Under the pieces are notes generated by a model that saw only the letters and a list, made by a program, of their open reading frames with translations, did not search any database and was not told where the DNA came from. DNA of 37,882 nucleotides from Clostridia bacterium (GTDB taxonomy: Bacteria; Bacillota; Clostridia; Oscillospirales; SIG627): NCBI GenBank assembly GCA_017520825.1, contig JAFXEX010000007.1:1-37882 (forward strand), in the 5' to 3' direction. The translations under genes and the position numbers were made by a program. Position 1 is the first letter of the stretch. Every line of letters begins with the position of its first letter. Below are positions 12,419-20,230 of this stretch, piece by piece.

Positions 12419-13318
12419 TAATGCTTTTACAAAGTCGCTGGGCTCGAAGGGTCTCAAATCGTCCTGCCCCTCGCCAACTCCTATGAACTTAACGGGTATG
12501 CCAAGCTCCTTTTTGATTGAAAATACTATACCACCCTTTGCCGTGCCGTCAAGCTTGGTAAGGACAAGACCGGTAATGTCGGCAGAGCCCTTGAATTCCT
12601 TGGCTTGATTTACGGCATTCTGACCTGTGGTTGCATCAAGCACCAGCAGGGTCTCACGGGAGGCATCGGGAAGCTCACGGGCAATAACTCTGTTGATTTT
12701 CGCAAGCTCGTCCATAAGATTTTTCTTGTTGTGAAGTCTGCCTGCAGTATCAACGATAAGCACGTCGGCGCCCCTCTTTCTCGCAGCTGCAACGGCGTCG
12801 TATACAACTGCTGCAGGGTCGGAGCCCTCGGACTGACGCACCATTTCAACACCCACTCTGTCTGCCCAAATGCCCAGCTGGTCTATGGCTGCTGCACGGA
12901 AGGTGTCTGCTGCTGCAAGAATGGGAGTCTTGCCCTCGGATTTAAGATACGAGGCTATCTTTGCAATGGAGGTGGTTTTGCCCACTCCGTTTACACCGAT
13001 AACAAGTATTACCGACGGCTTGGTTTCAAGTGAAAGGGAAACGGCCTCGCTTTCAAGCTTATCCGACAGAATTTCAAAGAGAGCGTTTTTGGCAACCTCG
13101 CCCTCCTTTATTTTTTCTTCCCTGATTCTATCCTTCAGCTCGTCTATTATCTCGCAGGAAAGGCTTGCGCCCACGTCGGCGAGAATAAGGGTTTCCTCAA
13201 GCTCGTCGAAAAAGTCGTCGTCAAAGGCTGACAGTCCCGAAAAGATTGAGCTTACCTGATTTACCAGTGTGCTTTTGGTTTTCATCAAACCGTTTTTGAG
13301 CTTTTCAAAAAATCCCAT
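12407..13318 (-). CDS. ftsY: Signal recognition particle receptor FtsY
   Basis: 303 residues. FtsY is the SRP-receptor GTPase that docks ribosome-SRP complexes at the membrane for co-translational insertion. An N-terminal four-helix part (about 1-95) is followed by the NG domain: G1 GVNGVGKT at 108-115, the AADTFRAAAIDQL insertion-box stretch, G3 DTAGRLHNK, G4 TKLDGTAKGG and the end GVGEGQDDLRPFEP. There is no long acidic N-terminal A domain, as is usual in Gram-positives. Its ATG overlaps the smc stop by one base; AAGGAG lies about 12 nt upstream inside smc, so the two are coupled. Confidence 0.98.
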   Translation of the reverse strand: MGFFEKLKNGLMKTKSTLVNQVSSIFSGLSAFDDDFFDELEETLILADVGASLSCEIIDELKDRIREEKIKEGEVAKNALFEILSDKLESEAVSLSLETKPSVILVIGVNGVGKTTSIAKIASYLKSEGKTPILAAADTFRAAAIDQLGIWADRVGVEMVRQSEGSDPAAVVYDAVAAARKRGADVLIVDTAGRLHNKKNLMDELAKINRVIARELPDASRETLLVLDATTGQNAVNQAKEFKGSADITGLVLTKLDGTAKGGIVFSIKKELGIPVKFIGVGEGQDDLRPFEPSDFVKALFEE

Positions 13319-16300
13319 TAACTGATTTCTCCTTGGTATTCGTCAAGGCTTACACGGATGTAGTCGGAAACGCCCTTCTCCTGCATGGTAATGCCGTAGA
13401 GCATATCTGCCGATTCCATAGTGCCTCGACGGTGGGTAATTACTATAAATTGTGTTGACATTGAATAGCGCTTCAGATATTCACCGAAGCGATTTACGTT
13501 TGCTTCGTCAAGAGCTGCTTCTATTTCGTCGAAGATACAGAAGGGTGAGGGAGATACCTTGAGAATAGCAAGATAAAGGGCTATTGCCACGATACTCTGC
13601 TCGCCACCCGACAGAAGCGAAAGGCTCTTTATTATTTTTCCCGGAGGCTGAACGTTTATGTCAATGGTACATTCAAGCACGTCGTCACCACTGACGACGA
13701 TTTCTGCCGTACCACCACCAAACAGCTCGGTAAAGGTCTCGCTGAACGCCTTCTGAATTTTCACAAGCGCCGTTGAGAAGGTCTCACGCATGGTGCTTTC
13801 AAGAGTTACGATAAGCTTTTCAAGAGACTTTCTTGCGCTTTCCGTATCGTCGTACTGCGCCTTGAGGAAGTCGTAGCGCTCCTTGGTCTCACGGTATTCG
13901 TCAATGGAGTCAAGGTTTACCGAGCCAAGCTTCTTCATCTCGGCTCTCAGAACGGAAAGCCTTGCTTCCTTTTCTTCCTTGGAAAGGGAGTGGTTGGACT
14001 TGGCGCTTGCAGCAAAGATAACTGCCGTGTCGAAGTCCATTTCATAGTCCTCGGCAAGTCTTTCGAGAATATTGGTTTTTTCCTTTTCAAGCTCCTCGCT
14101 TCTTGCCTTGAACTGCGTATAAAGGCGAAGGGATTTTTCCTTCTCCTCGGTCAACTGCTTCTGGGTGACGCGAAGTGACATTGAGTCTGCCTCAAGGCTT
14201 GACGCCTTGTCTGCGTGCGCCTTGATTTCGGCGTCCTTCTCGGCAATCTCTTTTTCAAGCTCAATCTTCTGAAGCTGTGTGTCGGCAATCATAGACCTTG
14301 CTCTGTCACGACGGCTGAACTGTTCGTTGATTTTCTCCTTGCCCTCGGCAATAGAGCGTCGGAGCCCTTCCTTTGCCGTTTCAAGTGAGTTTATTTTTTC
14401 CCTTGCCGATGCAAGAGCTATTTCGCCCTCGTTTTTACTGTCGCCGAGAGCCGTAGCCTCCTCCATAAGAGTAAAGATATCACTCTTGAGGGTCTCAACT
14501 CTTTCCTCGGCAAGACGAAGGGTCTCACGGGCGTTTTCAAGGGCTTTTTCGATTTCCTTGCCCTTTTCGGTAATGCTTACCAGATTTTCGCTGGTGACCT
14601 CCGAGGTCTCTACTACCTTGTTGTACTCCTCGGTTATTTCGTCAAGTCGGGATGTGAGGGTTATAAGTCGCTCGTCAATAACGTCCGACTGACGCTCCAG
14701 CTCGTCCTCACGCTTTTCAAGAAGCTCAACCTCTCGTTCAAGCTCCAGATAGGAGCTTTCTATCTCAACCTTGCGTGCCTCTATTTTCGACATTTCGGCA
14801 GTGTGGAGAGCCATTGTCTTTTCAACTTCCTTGCCCTCTGCCTCAAGCTTCTCTATGTCGGCGCGCCTTGTGAGAATGTTACTGTTTTTCAGGGTCTGAC
14901 CACCCGTGAACGAGCCACCTGCGTTAATGAGCTGTCCGTCAAGGGTAATGAGACGGATTTTGAAGTTCATCTTCCGTGCGATTTCGTTTGCCGAATCTAT
15001 ATCGGTGGCAACCACCGTTCTTCCCAGAAGATTTCTGACGATGCCTCTGTACTTCTCGTCACAGCGTATAAGCTTTGACGCAAGGGACACAAAGCCCTTC
15101 ATATTCGAGATTGACGAAACGTCGGTCTCGCTTCCCGATACGGTGGTAAGGGGAAGGAAGGTAGCGCGTCCCTGATTGGTACGCTTAAGGTAGCCGATAG
15201 CCTCCTTTGCAGATTTTTCATCGTCTACCACGATATTCTGCATAGCGCCACCAAGACAGGTTTCAATGGCAGTTATATATTCGTTGTCGGTAAGAATAAG
15301 CTTGGATACCGGTCCGTGTATTCCCGAAAGGGAGGCGCTCATAACTGCCTTTACACTTCCCGAAAAGCCCTCCAGAAGCTTTTCCATACGGGCAAGAGTT
15401 TCACGGCGCTGATTTATCTCCATCAGCTTCAGCCTTGCCCTTTGCTTCATTTCGCTCTGCTCGGCGTATTCTCCCTCAAGGCTCTGAACCTCTTCCTTGC
15501 CCTTGTCAAGAGCCACGCCCTTCTTTGCCAGCTCCTCGCTGACCTGGTCAAGCTCCTTTTCGATTTTGCGTTTTTCTGCCGTTGCCGAGTTTTTTGCATC
15601 CTCGGCGCTCTTCTTCTGCTGACCTATGGCGTCAAGTCTTTCACGGCGAATAAGGTTGTAGCTTTCGCCCTCCTTTTGCATAAGGTCGTTTTCGTTCTTC
15701 TCGTTCTGAACGGCGTCAAGGGCACGGCGCTTTTCCTCAACCTCAGCTCCTGCTCCGTCAAGCTCCTCACGCTTTTTGGATGCAAGTGCGTGCTTTGAGG
15801 CAATGGCTTCCTCGCTTGAAGCAAGCTCTGCCTTTCTGTCCTCAATTTCCTGCTCGAGAGCCTTCTTTTGATTGTCAAGGGCTTCAATGGCGCAAAGTGC
15901 GTCCTTCTCAGCGTTTTCGGTTTCCTTTACGCTCTCCTCAAAGTGAGAGATGTCGTTCTCGTATATGGAGAGCGCAGATTGAGTATCCGAAAGCTTGGCA
16001 ACGAGAGAGTCCTTTTCACGACGGGCGTCGTCCTCGGCAAGCTTTTCCCTCTGAACGGAGAGGTAGTTTTCCTCTACTGCACGGTCAAGGGAGTCAAGGC
16101 TTTCACCGGCTCTGGTCAGTCTTTCCTGCTCCTCCTCGGCAGTCTTGTCAACCCCTGCCTTTTCCCTGTCTATTGCCGTTATTCTTTCGGCAAAGCTGGA
16201 AACCTCAAGCTCGGTTCTCTCGTTTTTGAGTACCACGTACTTCTGCGCCTTCTCGCTCTGGCGCTCGAGAGAGGGGAGACGTGACTCTACCTCGGTGAGA

Positions 16301-16881
16301 ATATCACTGATACGGGTAAGGTTTTCCGAAACCTTTTCCAATTTATTGGACGCGTCCTTCTTCTGATAGCGAAGCTTGGAAATGCCTGCAGCCTCTTCAA
16401 AGATTCCTCGTCTTTCATCACTCTTGGTACTGATAACGTCGGCTATTTTACCCTGTCCGATGCAGGAGTATCCCTCTCTGCCTATACCTGTGTTGAGGAA
16501 TATGTCAACGATATCCTTCAGGCGCACCTGCTTCTGATTTATGTAGTATTCACTCTCGCCCGAGCGATAAAGCCGTCTGCAAACGTTTATTTCATCAGCG
16601 TCAAAGGCGGAGCGTCGGTCTGTGTTGTCAAGGGTCATTACAACCTCGGCGTATGCCGCAGGCTTTCTTCTTGAAGTACCGTTAAAGATAACGTCCTCCA
16701 TTTTAGAGCCACGGAGTGACTTGGGCGACATTTCGCCAAGTACCCAGCGCACAGCGTCGGATATGTTGGATTTACCGCTTCCGTTAGGTCCTACTATCGC
16801 CGTTATTCCTCGGTCAAAGGATATTACGGTCTTGTCAGGGAAGGATTTAAAGCCGTGCATGGTCAATGCTTTGAGAAACAC
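13318..16881 (-). CDS. smc: Chromosome segregation ATPase SMC
   Basis: 1187 residues from the GTG at 16881, chosen because AGGAGG (16890-16895) stands 8 nt upstream; an in-frame ATG at 16911 lacks an RBS. Walker A GPNGSGKS is at 31-38. Two very long coiled coils flank the hinge (about 500-660, with GLGGAMQNIVVDDE-like and GGSFTGGQ segments). The C-terminal head has the LSGGEQ signature, Walker B FCIFDEIEAALDE and the ITHRRGTME switch. As a homodimer with ScpA and ScpB it extrudes DNA loops from parS sites and compacts the origin region. It heads the run smc-ftsY-rdgB. In most Firmicutes smc follows rnc; here rnc is 8 kb away on the other strand. Confidence 0.97.
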   Translation of the reverse strand: MFLKALTMHGFKSFPDKTVISFDRGITAIVGPNGSGKSNISDAVRWVLGEMSPKSLRGSKMEDVIFNGTSRRKPAAYAEVVMTLDNTDRRSAFDADEINVCRRLYRSGESEYYINQKQVRLKDIVDIFLNTGIGREGYSCIGQGKIADVISTKSDERRGIFEEAAGISKLRYQKKDASNKLEKVSENLTRISDILTEVESRLPSLERQSEKAQKYVVLKNERTELEVSSFAERITAIDREKAGVDKTAEEEQERLTRAGESLDSLDRAVEENYLSVQREKLAEDDARREKDSLVAKLSDTQSALSIYENDISHFEESVKETENAEKDALCAIEALDNQKKALEQEIEDRKAELASSEEAIASKHALASKKREELDGAGAEVEEKRRALDAVQNEKNENDLMQKEGESYNLIRRERLDAIGQQKKSAEDAKNSATAEKRKIEKELDQVSEELAKKGVALDKGKEEVQSLEGEYAEQSEMKQRARLKLMEINQRRETLARMEKLLEGFSGSVKAVMSASLSGIHGPVSKLILTDNEYITAIETCLGGAMQNIVVDDEKSAKEAIGYLKRTNQGRATFLPLTTVSGSETDVSSISNMKGFVSLASKLIRCDEKYRGIVRNLLGRTVVATDIDSANEIARKMNFKIRLITLDGQLINAGGSFTGGQTLKNSNILTRRADIEKLEAEGKEVEKTMALHTAEMSKIEARKVEIESSYLELEREVELLEKREDELERQSDVIDERLITLTSRLDEITEEYNKVVETSEVTSENLVSITEKGKEIEKALENARETLRLAEERVETLKSDIFTLMEEATALGDSKNEGEIALASAREKINSLETAKEGLRRSIAEGKEKINEQFSRRDRARSMIADTQLQKIELEKEIAEKDAEIKAHADKASSLEADSMSLRVTQKQLTEEKEKSLRLYTQFKARSEELEKEKTNILERLAEDYEMDFDTAVIFAASAKSNHSLSKEEKEARLSVLRAEMKKLGSVNLDSIDEYRETKERYDFLKAQYDDTESARKSLEKLIVTLESTMRETFSTALVKIQKAFSETFTELFGGGTAEIVVSGDDVLECTIDINVQPPGKIIKSLSLLSGGEQSIVAIALYLAILKVSPSPFCIFDEIEAALDEANVNRFGEYLKRYSMSTQFIVITHRRGTMESADMLYGITMQEKGVSDYIRVSLDEYQGEIS

Positions 16882-16932
16882 AAACAGCACCTCCTTTCGC
16901 AATATAATCATTCAGTAAACATACATACAAAT

Positions 16933-16961
16933 ATTATATAACGAAATGGAGAAAAATGCAA
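16933..16961 (-). promoter_or_regulatory. smc: Sigma-A promoter of smc
   Basis: Minus strand: TTGCAT (16956-16961), 17 nt, TATAAT (16933-16938). It starts transcription of smc-ftsY and possibly the whole run to leuS. Confidence 0.75.
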
Positions 16962-16983
16962 GTTTCTGACGAAAAAAATTCGC

Positions 16984-17232
16984 CTAAAATATATTACTTA
17001 AGATTATACCTGCAACGCATCCCCATAAAAAAACGAAAAAAGGCGATTTCAACAAGGAAAAACGCTTTTTTTCAATGCCGTCGTCAAGACGGCGAATAAG
17101 CTTTTTCGCCTCCTCAACGGGAGACCTGCCCTTTTTCAGCATATTTTCCTTGACAAGAAAGTATGCCTCGTCAAAGTATTCCGAGCCCGTATTCTTCATT
17201 ATCACTACCCGTCGGTTAAAGCCCTTTATCAT
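16984..17232 (-). CDS. Small single-pass membrane protein, unknown function
   Basis: 82 residues. The start at 17232 has AAAGG 11-12 nt upstream; an internal ATG at 17199 (giving 71 residues) is an alternative. A charged N-terminal part containing SEYFDEAYFLVKENM and SPVEEAKKLIRRLDDGIE is followed by one hydrophobic segment at about 62-82 (SPFFVFLWGCVAGIILSNIF), so it is probably anchored by its C-terminus with the body in the cytosol. Small proteins with a YFDEAYF-VK motif and a C-terminal anchor are, from memory, widespread in Clostridia, but I know no function. It precedes smc on the same strand with its own gap. Confidence 0.6.
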   Translation of the reverse strand: MIKGFNRRVVIMKNTGSEYFDEAYFLVKENMLKKGRSPVEEAKKLIRRLDDGIEKKRFSLLKSPFFVFLWGCVAGIILSNIF

Positions 17233-17329
17233 ATTTTTATCTGCCTTTCACACAAAATTTTCCAATGCTATTTTGTACCAAATTATCCCTTTTATTCGTT
17301 TGAAAGAGGGTAGCTCCGAAAAATTTTTG

Positions 17330-17358
17330 TTGACAAAGACATTTTTATATATTATTAT
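17330..17358 (+). promoter_or_regulatory. Sigma-A promoter of the radical SAM to rnc operon
   Basis: TTGACA (17330-17335), 17 nt, TATTAT (17353-17358). The leader of about 110 nt contains repeat block E. Confidence 0.85.
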
Positions 17359-17384
17359 TGTAGACAATCGGAGTGCAAAGGATT

Positions 17385-17460
17385 TGCACAATGCACAATG
17401 AACAATGCACAATGCACAGTTAAGGACAATTTCGCTGTGCGAAATTTTCTTTGATTGAAA
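17385..17460 (+). repeat. Block E: tandem leader and core in an operon leader
   Basis: GCACAATGCACAATG units (17385-17418), CAGTTAAGGACAATTTCGC, a TTTCGC/GCGAAA hairpin, and TTTCTTTGATTGAAAATGG. It has the leader and core but no hairpin array, and ends just before the RBS (AAAGGTGA, 17464-17471) of the radical SAM gene. Confidence 0.75.
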
Positions 17461-17476
17461 ATGGAAAGGTGATAGT

Positions 17477-18400
17477 GTGAAAAGTGGGTTTATTTATTCC
17501 GACGACAATAAAAGATATCATACGCAGAACTATCACCTGAGACACACCTTCGGCTCCAAGGTGGCGAAAATCTCTCTTGACGCAGGCTTTACCTGTCCCA
17601 ACATTGACGGAACTGCCGGCAGAGGGGGGTGCATATACTGCCTTGACGGAAGTGGAAGTGGCTCAAGGGACAGCCTTAAGAGTCAGTTTGAGGCAGTCCG
17701 GGCCAAAATGGGCGAAAAGTGGGACACCGATAAATATATCGTCTATCTCCAAGCCCATTCAAATACCTACGCCGATATTGACACCCTCAAGGCGATCTAC
17801 CGTGAGGTGCTCGGCTTTGACAAGGTGGTGGGACTTTCGGTGGCAACGCGCGCCGACTGTCTTGACGGTGAGAAAATAAAGCTCCTTGAGGAAATCTCAA
17901 AGGAGACCTACCTCAACGTAGAGCTGGGGCTACAGAGCGTTTTCGACTCTACTGCAAGGCTGATAAACCGATGCCATACCTTCGACACCTTCTGCCGTGC
18001 CTATGACGGCCTCTTTTCAAGGGATATTAAGGTGTGCGTGCACCTGATAAACGGTCTGCCCTACGAAACGAGAGATATGATGCTTGAAAGCGTGAGAAGG
18101 GTTGCCGATATGAGCCCCTTCAGTATAAAGCTTCATCTCCTTCACGTGTTGAGAGGAACGCCTCTGGCAACCATGTATGGGAGAGGGGACTTCAGCACCT
18201 TTGAGCTTAACGACTACGTGTCGCTTATTTGCGACCAGCTTGAATTGATAAAGCCCGAAACCGTCATACAACGCCTTACGGGTGACGGAGATAAGGAGCA
18301 TCTTATCTCGCCCCTGTGGAGTATGAAGAAGTTCGTGGTGCTTGACGAGATTGATAAGGAAATGGAAAGGCGTGGTACCTTTCAGGGAAGCAGAAGATGA
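17477..18400 (+). CDS. Radical SAM protein, YhcC/TIGR01212 family
   Basis: 307 residues from a GTG. The iron-sulfur cysteines are C40, C52 and C55 in TCPNIDGTAGRGGCIYC, the spacing characteristic of the TIGR01212 (YhcC-like) family and unlike the usual CxxxCxxC. Further family signs are YLQAHSNTYAD, SVATRADC, ELGLQS and HLINGLPYETRDMM. Exact substrate is unknown; relatives are placed near tRNA/rRNA modification genes. It heads the plus-strand operon and its stop overlaps the next start (ATGA, 18397-18400), so it is coupled with an rRNA methylase gene, which supports a role in RNA modification. Confidence 0.9.
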   Translation: MKSGFIYSDDNKRYHTQNYHLRHTFGSKVAKISLDAGFTCPNIDGTAGRGGCIYCLDGSGSGSRDSLKSQFEAVRAKMGEKWDTDKYIVYLQAHSNTYADIDTLKAIYREVLGFDKVVGLSVATRADCLDGEKIKLLEEISKETYLNVELGLQSVFDSTARLINRCHTFDTFCRAYDGLFSRDIKVCVHLINGLPYETRDMMLESVRRVADMSPFSIKLHLLHVLRGTPLATMYGRGDFSTFELNDYVSLICDQLELIKPETVIQRLTGDGDKEHLISPLWSMKKFVVLDEIDKEMERRGTFQGSRR

Positions 18401-19167
18401 TAAAAGAGATAACTTCAAGAAAAAACGAAACGGTGCTACACGCACTTTCACTCCACGAAAAGAAGGTCAGAGACAGAGAGGGACTGTTCTTCATCGAGGG
18501 GAACAAGCTTTTTTCAGAGGCAACAGAGGCAGGTGGAATGCCCCTTCGCATATTCGTCACCGACGAGTTTCTCACGGCGCACCCCGACGTTGCACAGCTT
18601 GACACCGAGGTAATCAGAGTAACCCCCGAGGTTTATTCCAAAATAACCGACGAAAGCGCCCCCGAGGGCATTTTCGCAATATTTGAAAAGGGTGGCGTCA
18701 AGGGCAAGGTGGAAAAATCCTCCGTGCTTCTCCTTGAGGGCGTGCAGGACCCCGGGAATCTGGGAACGCTTATCAGATGCGCCTCGGCTTTCGGCGTGTC
18801 AGAGGTGCTTACCGTCTCGTCAGCCGATATCTATAACCCCAAGGCAGTGCGCTCCACCATGGGCGCAATATTCAAGATACCATGCATCTCCTTTGACAGT
18901 ATAGATTCTGCCGTAAGCTACGCCCGAGAAAAAACCGATACCGTGCTGGCAACGGCGCTCCATTCGGACAGTATAACTCTTGACGGGGCTGACACAGCCT
19001 ATGCCACAATTATGATAGGCAGTGAGGGCAGAGGGCTGAGCGACAGGGCTATAGAGCTTGCAGATAAATCCGTTATAATACCCATAGAAAATATAGAGTC
19101 ACTCAACGCCTCGGTTGCAGGGGCAATTTGTATGTATGACTCCATGATGAAAAGGAAAAAAATATGA
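18397..19167 (+). CDS. TrmH/SpoU family RNA 2'-O-methyltransferase
   Basis: 256 residues. An N-terminal SpoU substrate-binding domain (about 1-90, FFIEGNKLFSEA) is followed by the knotted SPOUT domain with all three motifs: motif 1 LLLEGVQDPGNLGTLIRCASAFG, motif 2 IMIGSEGRGLS and motif 3 VIIPIENIESLNASVAGAICMYD. It transfers methyl from SAM to a ribose 2'-OH, most likely in 23S rRNA (RlmB/TsnR-like); the exact nucleotide cannot be told. It overlaps both neighbours by 4 nt, so it is translationally coupled in the operon. Confidence 0.93.
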   Translation: MIKEITSRKNETVLHALSLHEKKVRDREGLFFIEGNKLFSEATEAGGMPLRIFVTDEFLTAHPDVAQLDTEVIRVTPEVYSKITDESAPEGIFAIFEKGGVKGKVEKSSVLLLEGVQDPGNLGTLIRCASAFGVSEVLTVSSADIYNPKAVRSTMGAIFKIPCISFDSIDSAVSYAREKTDTVLATALHSDSITLDGADTAYATIMIGSEGRGLSDRAIELADKSVIIPIENIESLNASVAGAICMYDSMMKRKKI

Positions 19168-20219
19168 ACGAAGAGGTTTATTGGGTGTGGCTGACCACCA
19201 CCCTTGGCTCTTCCTCGCCTGCCATTCCAAAAATCCTTTACAAGCTTACCCCCAGGGGAGCCTACGCGCTTTCAAGGGAAGCGTTGGGTGTACTTGGCTT
19301 CGAGGAGAAAATAGTTGACAAGCTTTCGGATAAAAGTCTTGAGAGGGCAGAGCGAATAGTTGAAAAATGCCGTGAAAAGAATATTAAAATCGTTCATTCC
19401 GAGTCCCCCGAATATCCCACTCTGCTTCACAGATTGAAGGACAAGCCCCACGTTATCTACGTTCGTGGCGATATAACCTGTCTCAAGGGCAGATACACCT
19501 CGGCGTTTATCGGCACTCGCAAAATGAGTGAGCGTGGCAGAGAGCATGCCGAGCGTGTGGCAAATTCTCTCATAAACGAGGGCTATTTGCTGGTAAGTGG
19601 AATTGCCGAGGGCATTGACTCGGTTGCAGCCAAGGTCAGCTTAAGCCGTGGCGAGCCCACCGTGGCAGTGCTTGGCGTTGATATTGATAAATACTTTCCC
19701 AAAATAAACGAAAAGCTTATTGACAGGGTAGCCGAGACGGGTGCCGTTATATCCGAGTATCCACCCGATACCAACGCAAGGTATTTCCCGTCACGCAATC
19801 GCATTATCGTGGGACTTTCGCATATAGTCAACGTAATAGAAGCCCCCGTGGGAAGTGGAGCGCTCATTGCGGCAAAGCTGGCGCTGAAAAGGGCAACGCC
19901 CACCTTTGCTCTTAATTTACCCGGCGATAATTTTGAGGGCTGCCGTCAGCTTATAGCCCTTGGCGCCGAGGAAATTGAGGGCAGTATTGCTTCCACCCAG
20001 GAGGAGATAAAGCAGGTAAAATCGGCTGAAATCCCCGATGAAGTGCAGGGGACACGCCGTTATATATGGGAGAAACTGTTGACTGGAGAGCAGAGCGAAA
20101 ACTCTCTGGTTGACGCCCACCACCCAATAGCAGAGATACTGTGCGCACTGACCGAGCTTGAGCTTGACGGATATATCAAGGCTCTGCCCGGTGGCAAGTA
20201 CGCTTTAAAACAGAAATAA
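19164..20219 (+). CDS. dprA: DNA processing protein DprA
   Basis: 351 residues. DprA binds incoming single-stranded DNA and loads RecA during natural transformation. An N-terminal HhH/SAM-like part precedes the Rossmann-like core: AFIGTRKMSERG, LLVSGIAEGIDSVAA, VAVLGVDIDKYFPKIN, FPSRNRIIVGLSHIVNVIEAPVGSGALIAAKLAL and FALNLPGDNFEGC. A C-terminal winged-helix-like DML1 part follows. The GSR motif appears as GTR. The order dprA-topA-trmFO is the same as in Bacillus. It overlaps the methylase by 4 nt; topA follows after 11 nt. Confidence 0.95.
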   Translation: MNEEVYWVWLTTTLGSSSPAIPKILYKLTPRGAYALSREALGVLGFEEKIVDKLSDKSLERAERIVEKCREKNIKIVHSESPEYPTLLHRLKDKPHVIYVRGDITCLKGRYTSAFIGTRKMSERGREHAERVANSLINEGYLLVSGIAEGIDSVAAKVSLSRGEPTVAVLGVDIDKYFPKINEKLIDRVAETGAVISEYPPDTNARYFPSRNRIIVGLSHIVNVIEAPVGSGALIAAKLALKRATPTFALNLPGDNFEGCRQLIALGAEEIEGSIASTQEEIKQVKSAEIPDEVQGTRRYIWEKLLTGEQSENSLVDAHHPIAEILCALTELELDGYIKALPGGKYALKQK

Positions 20220-20230
20220 GGAGAAAAAAT

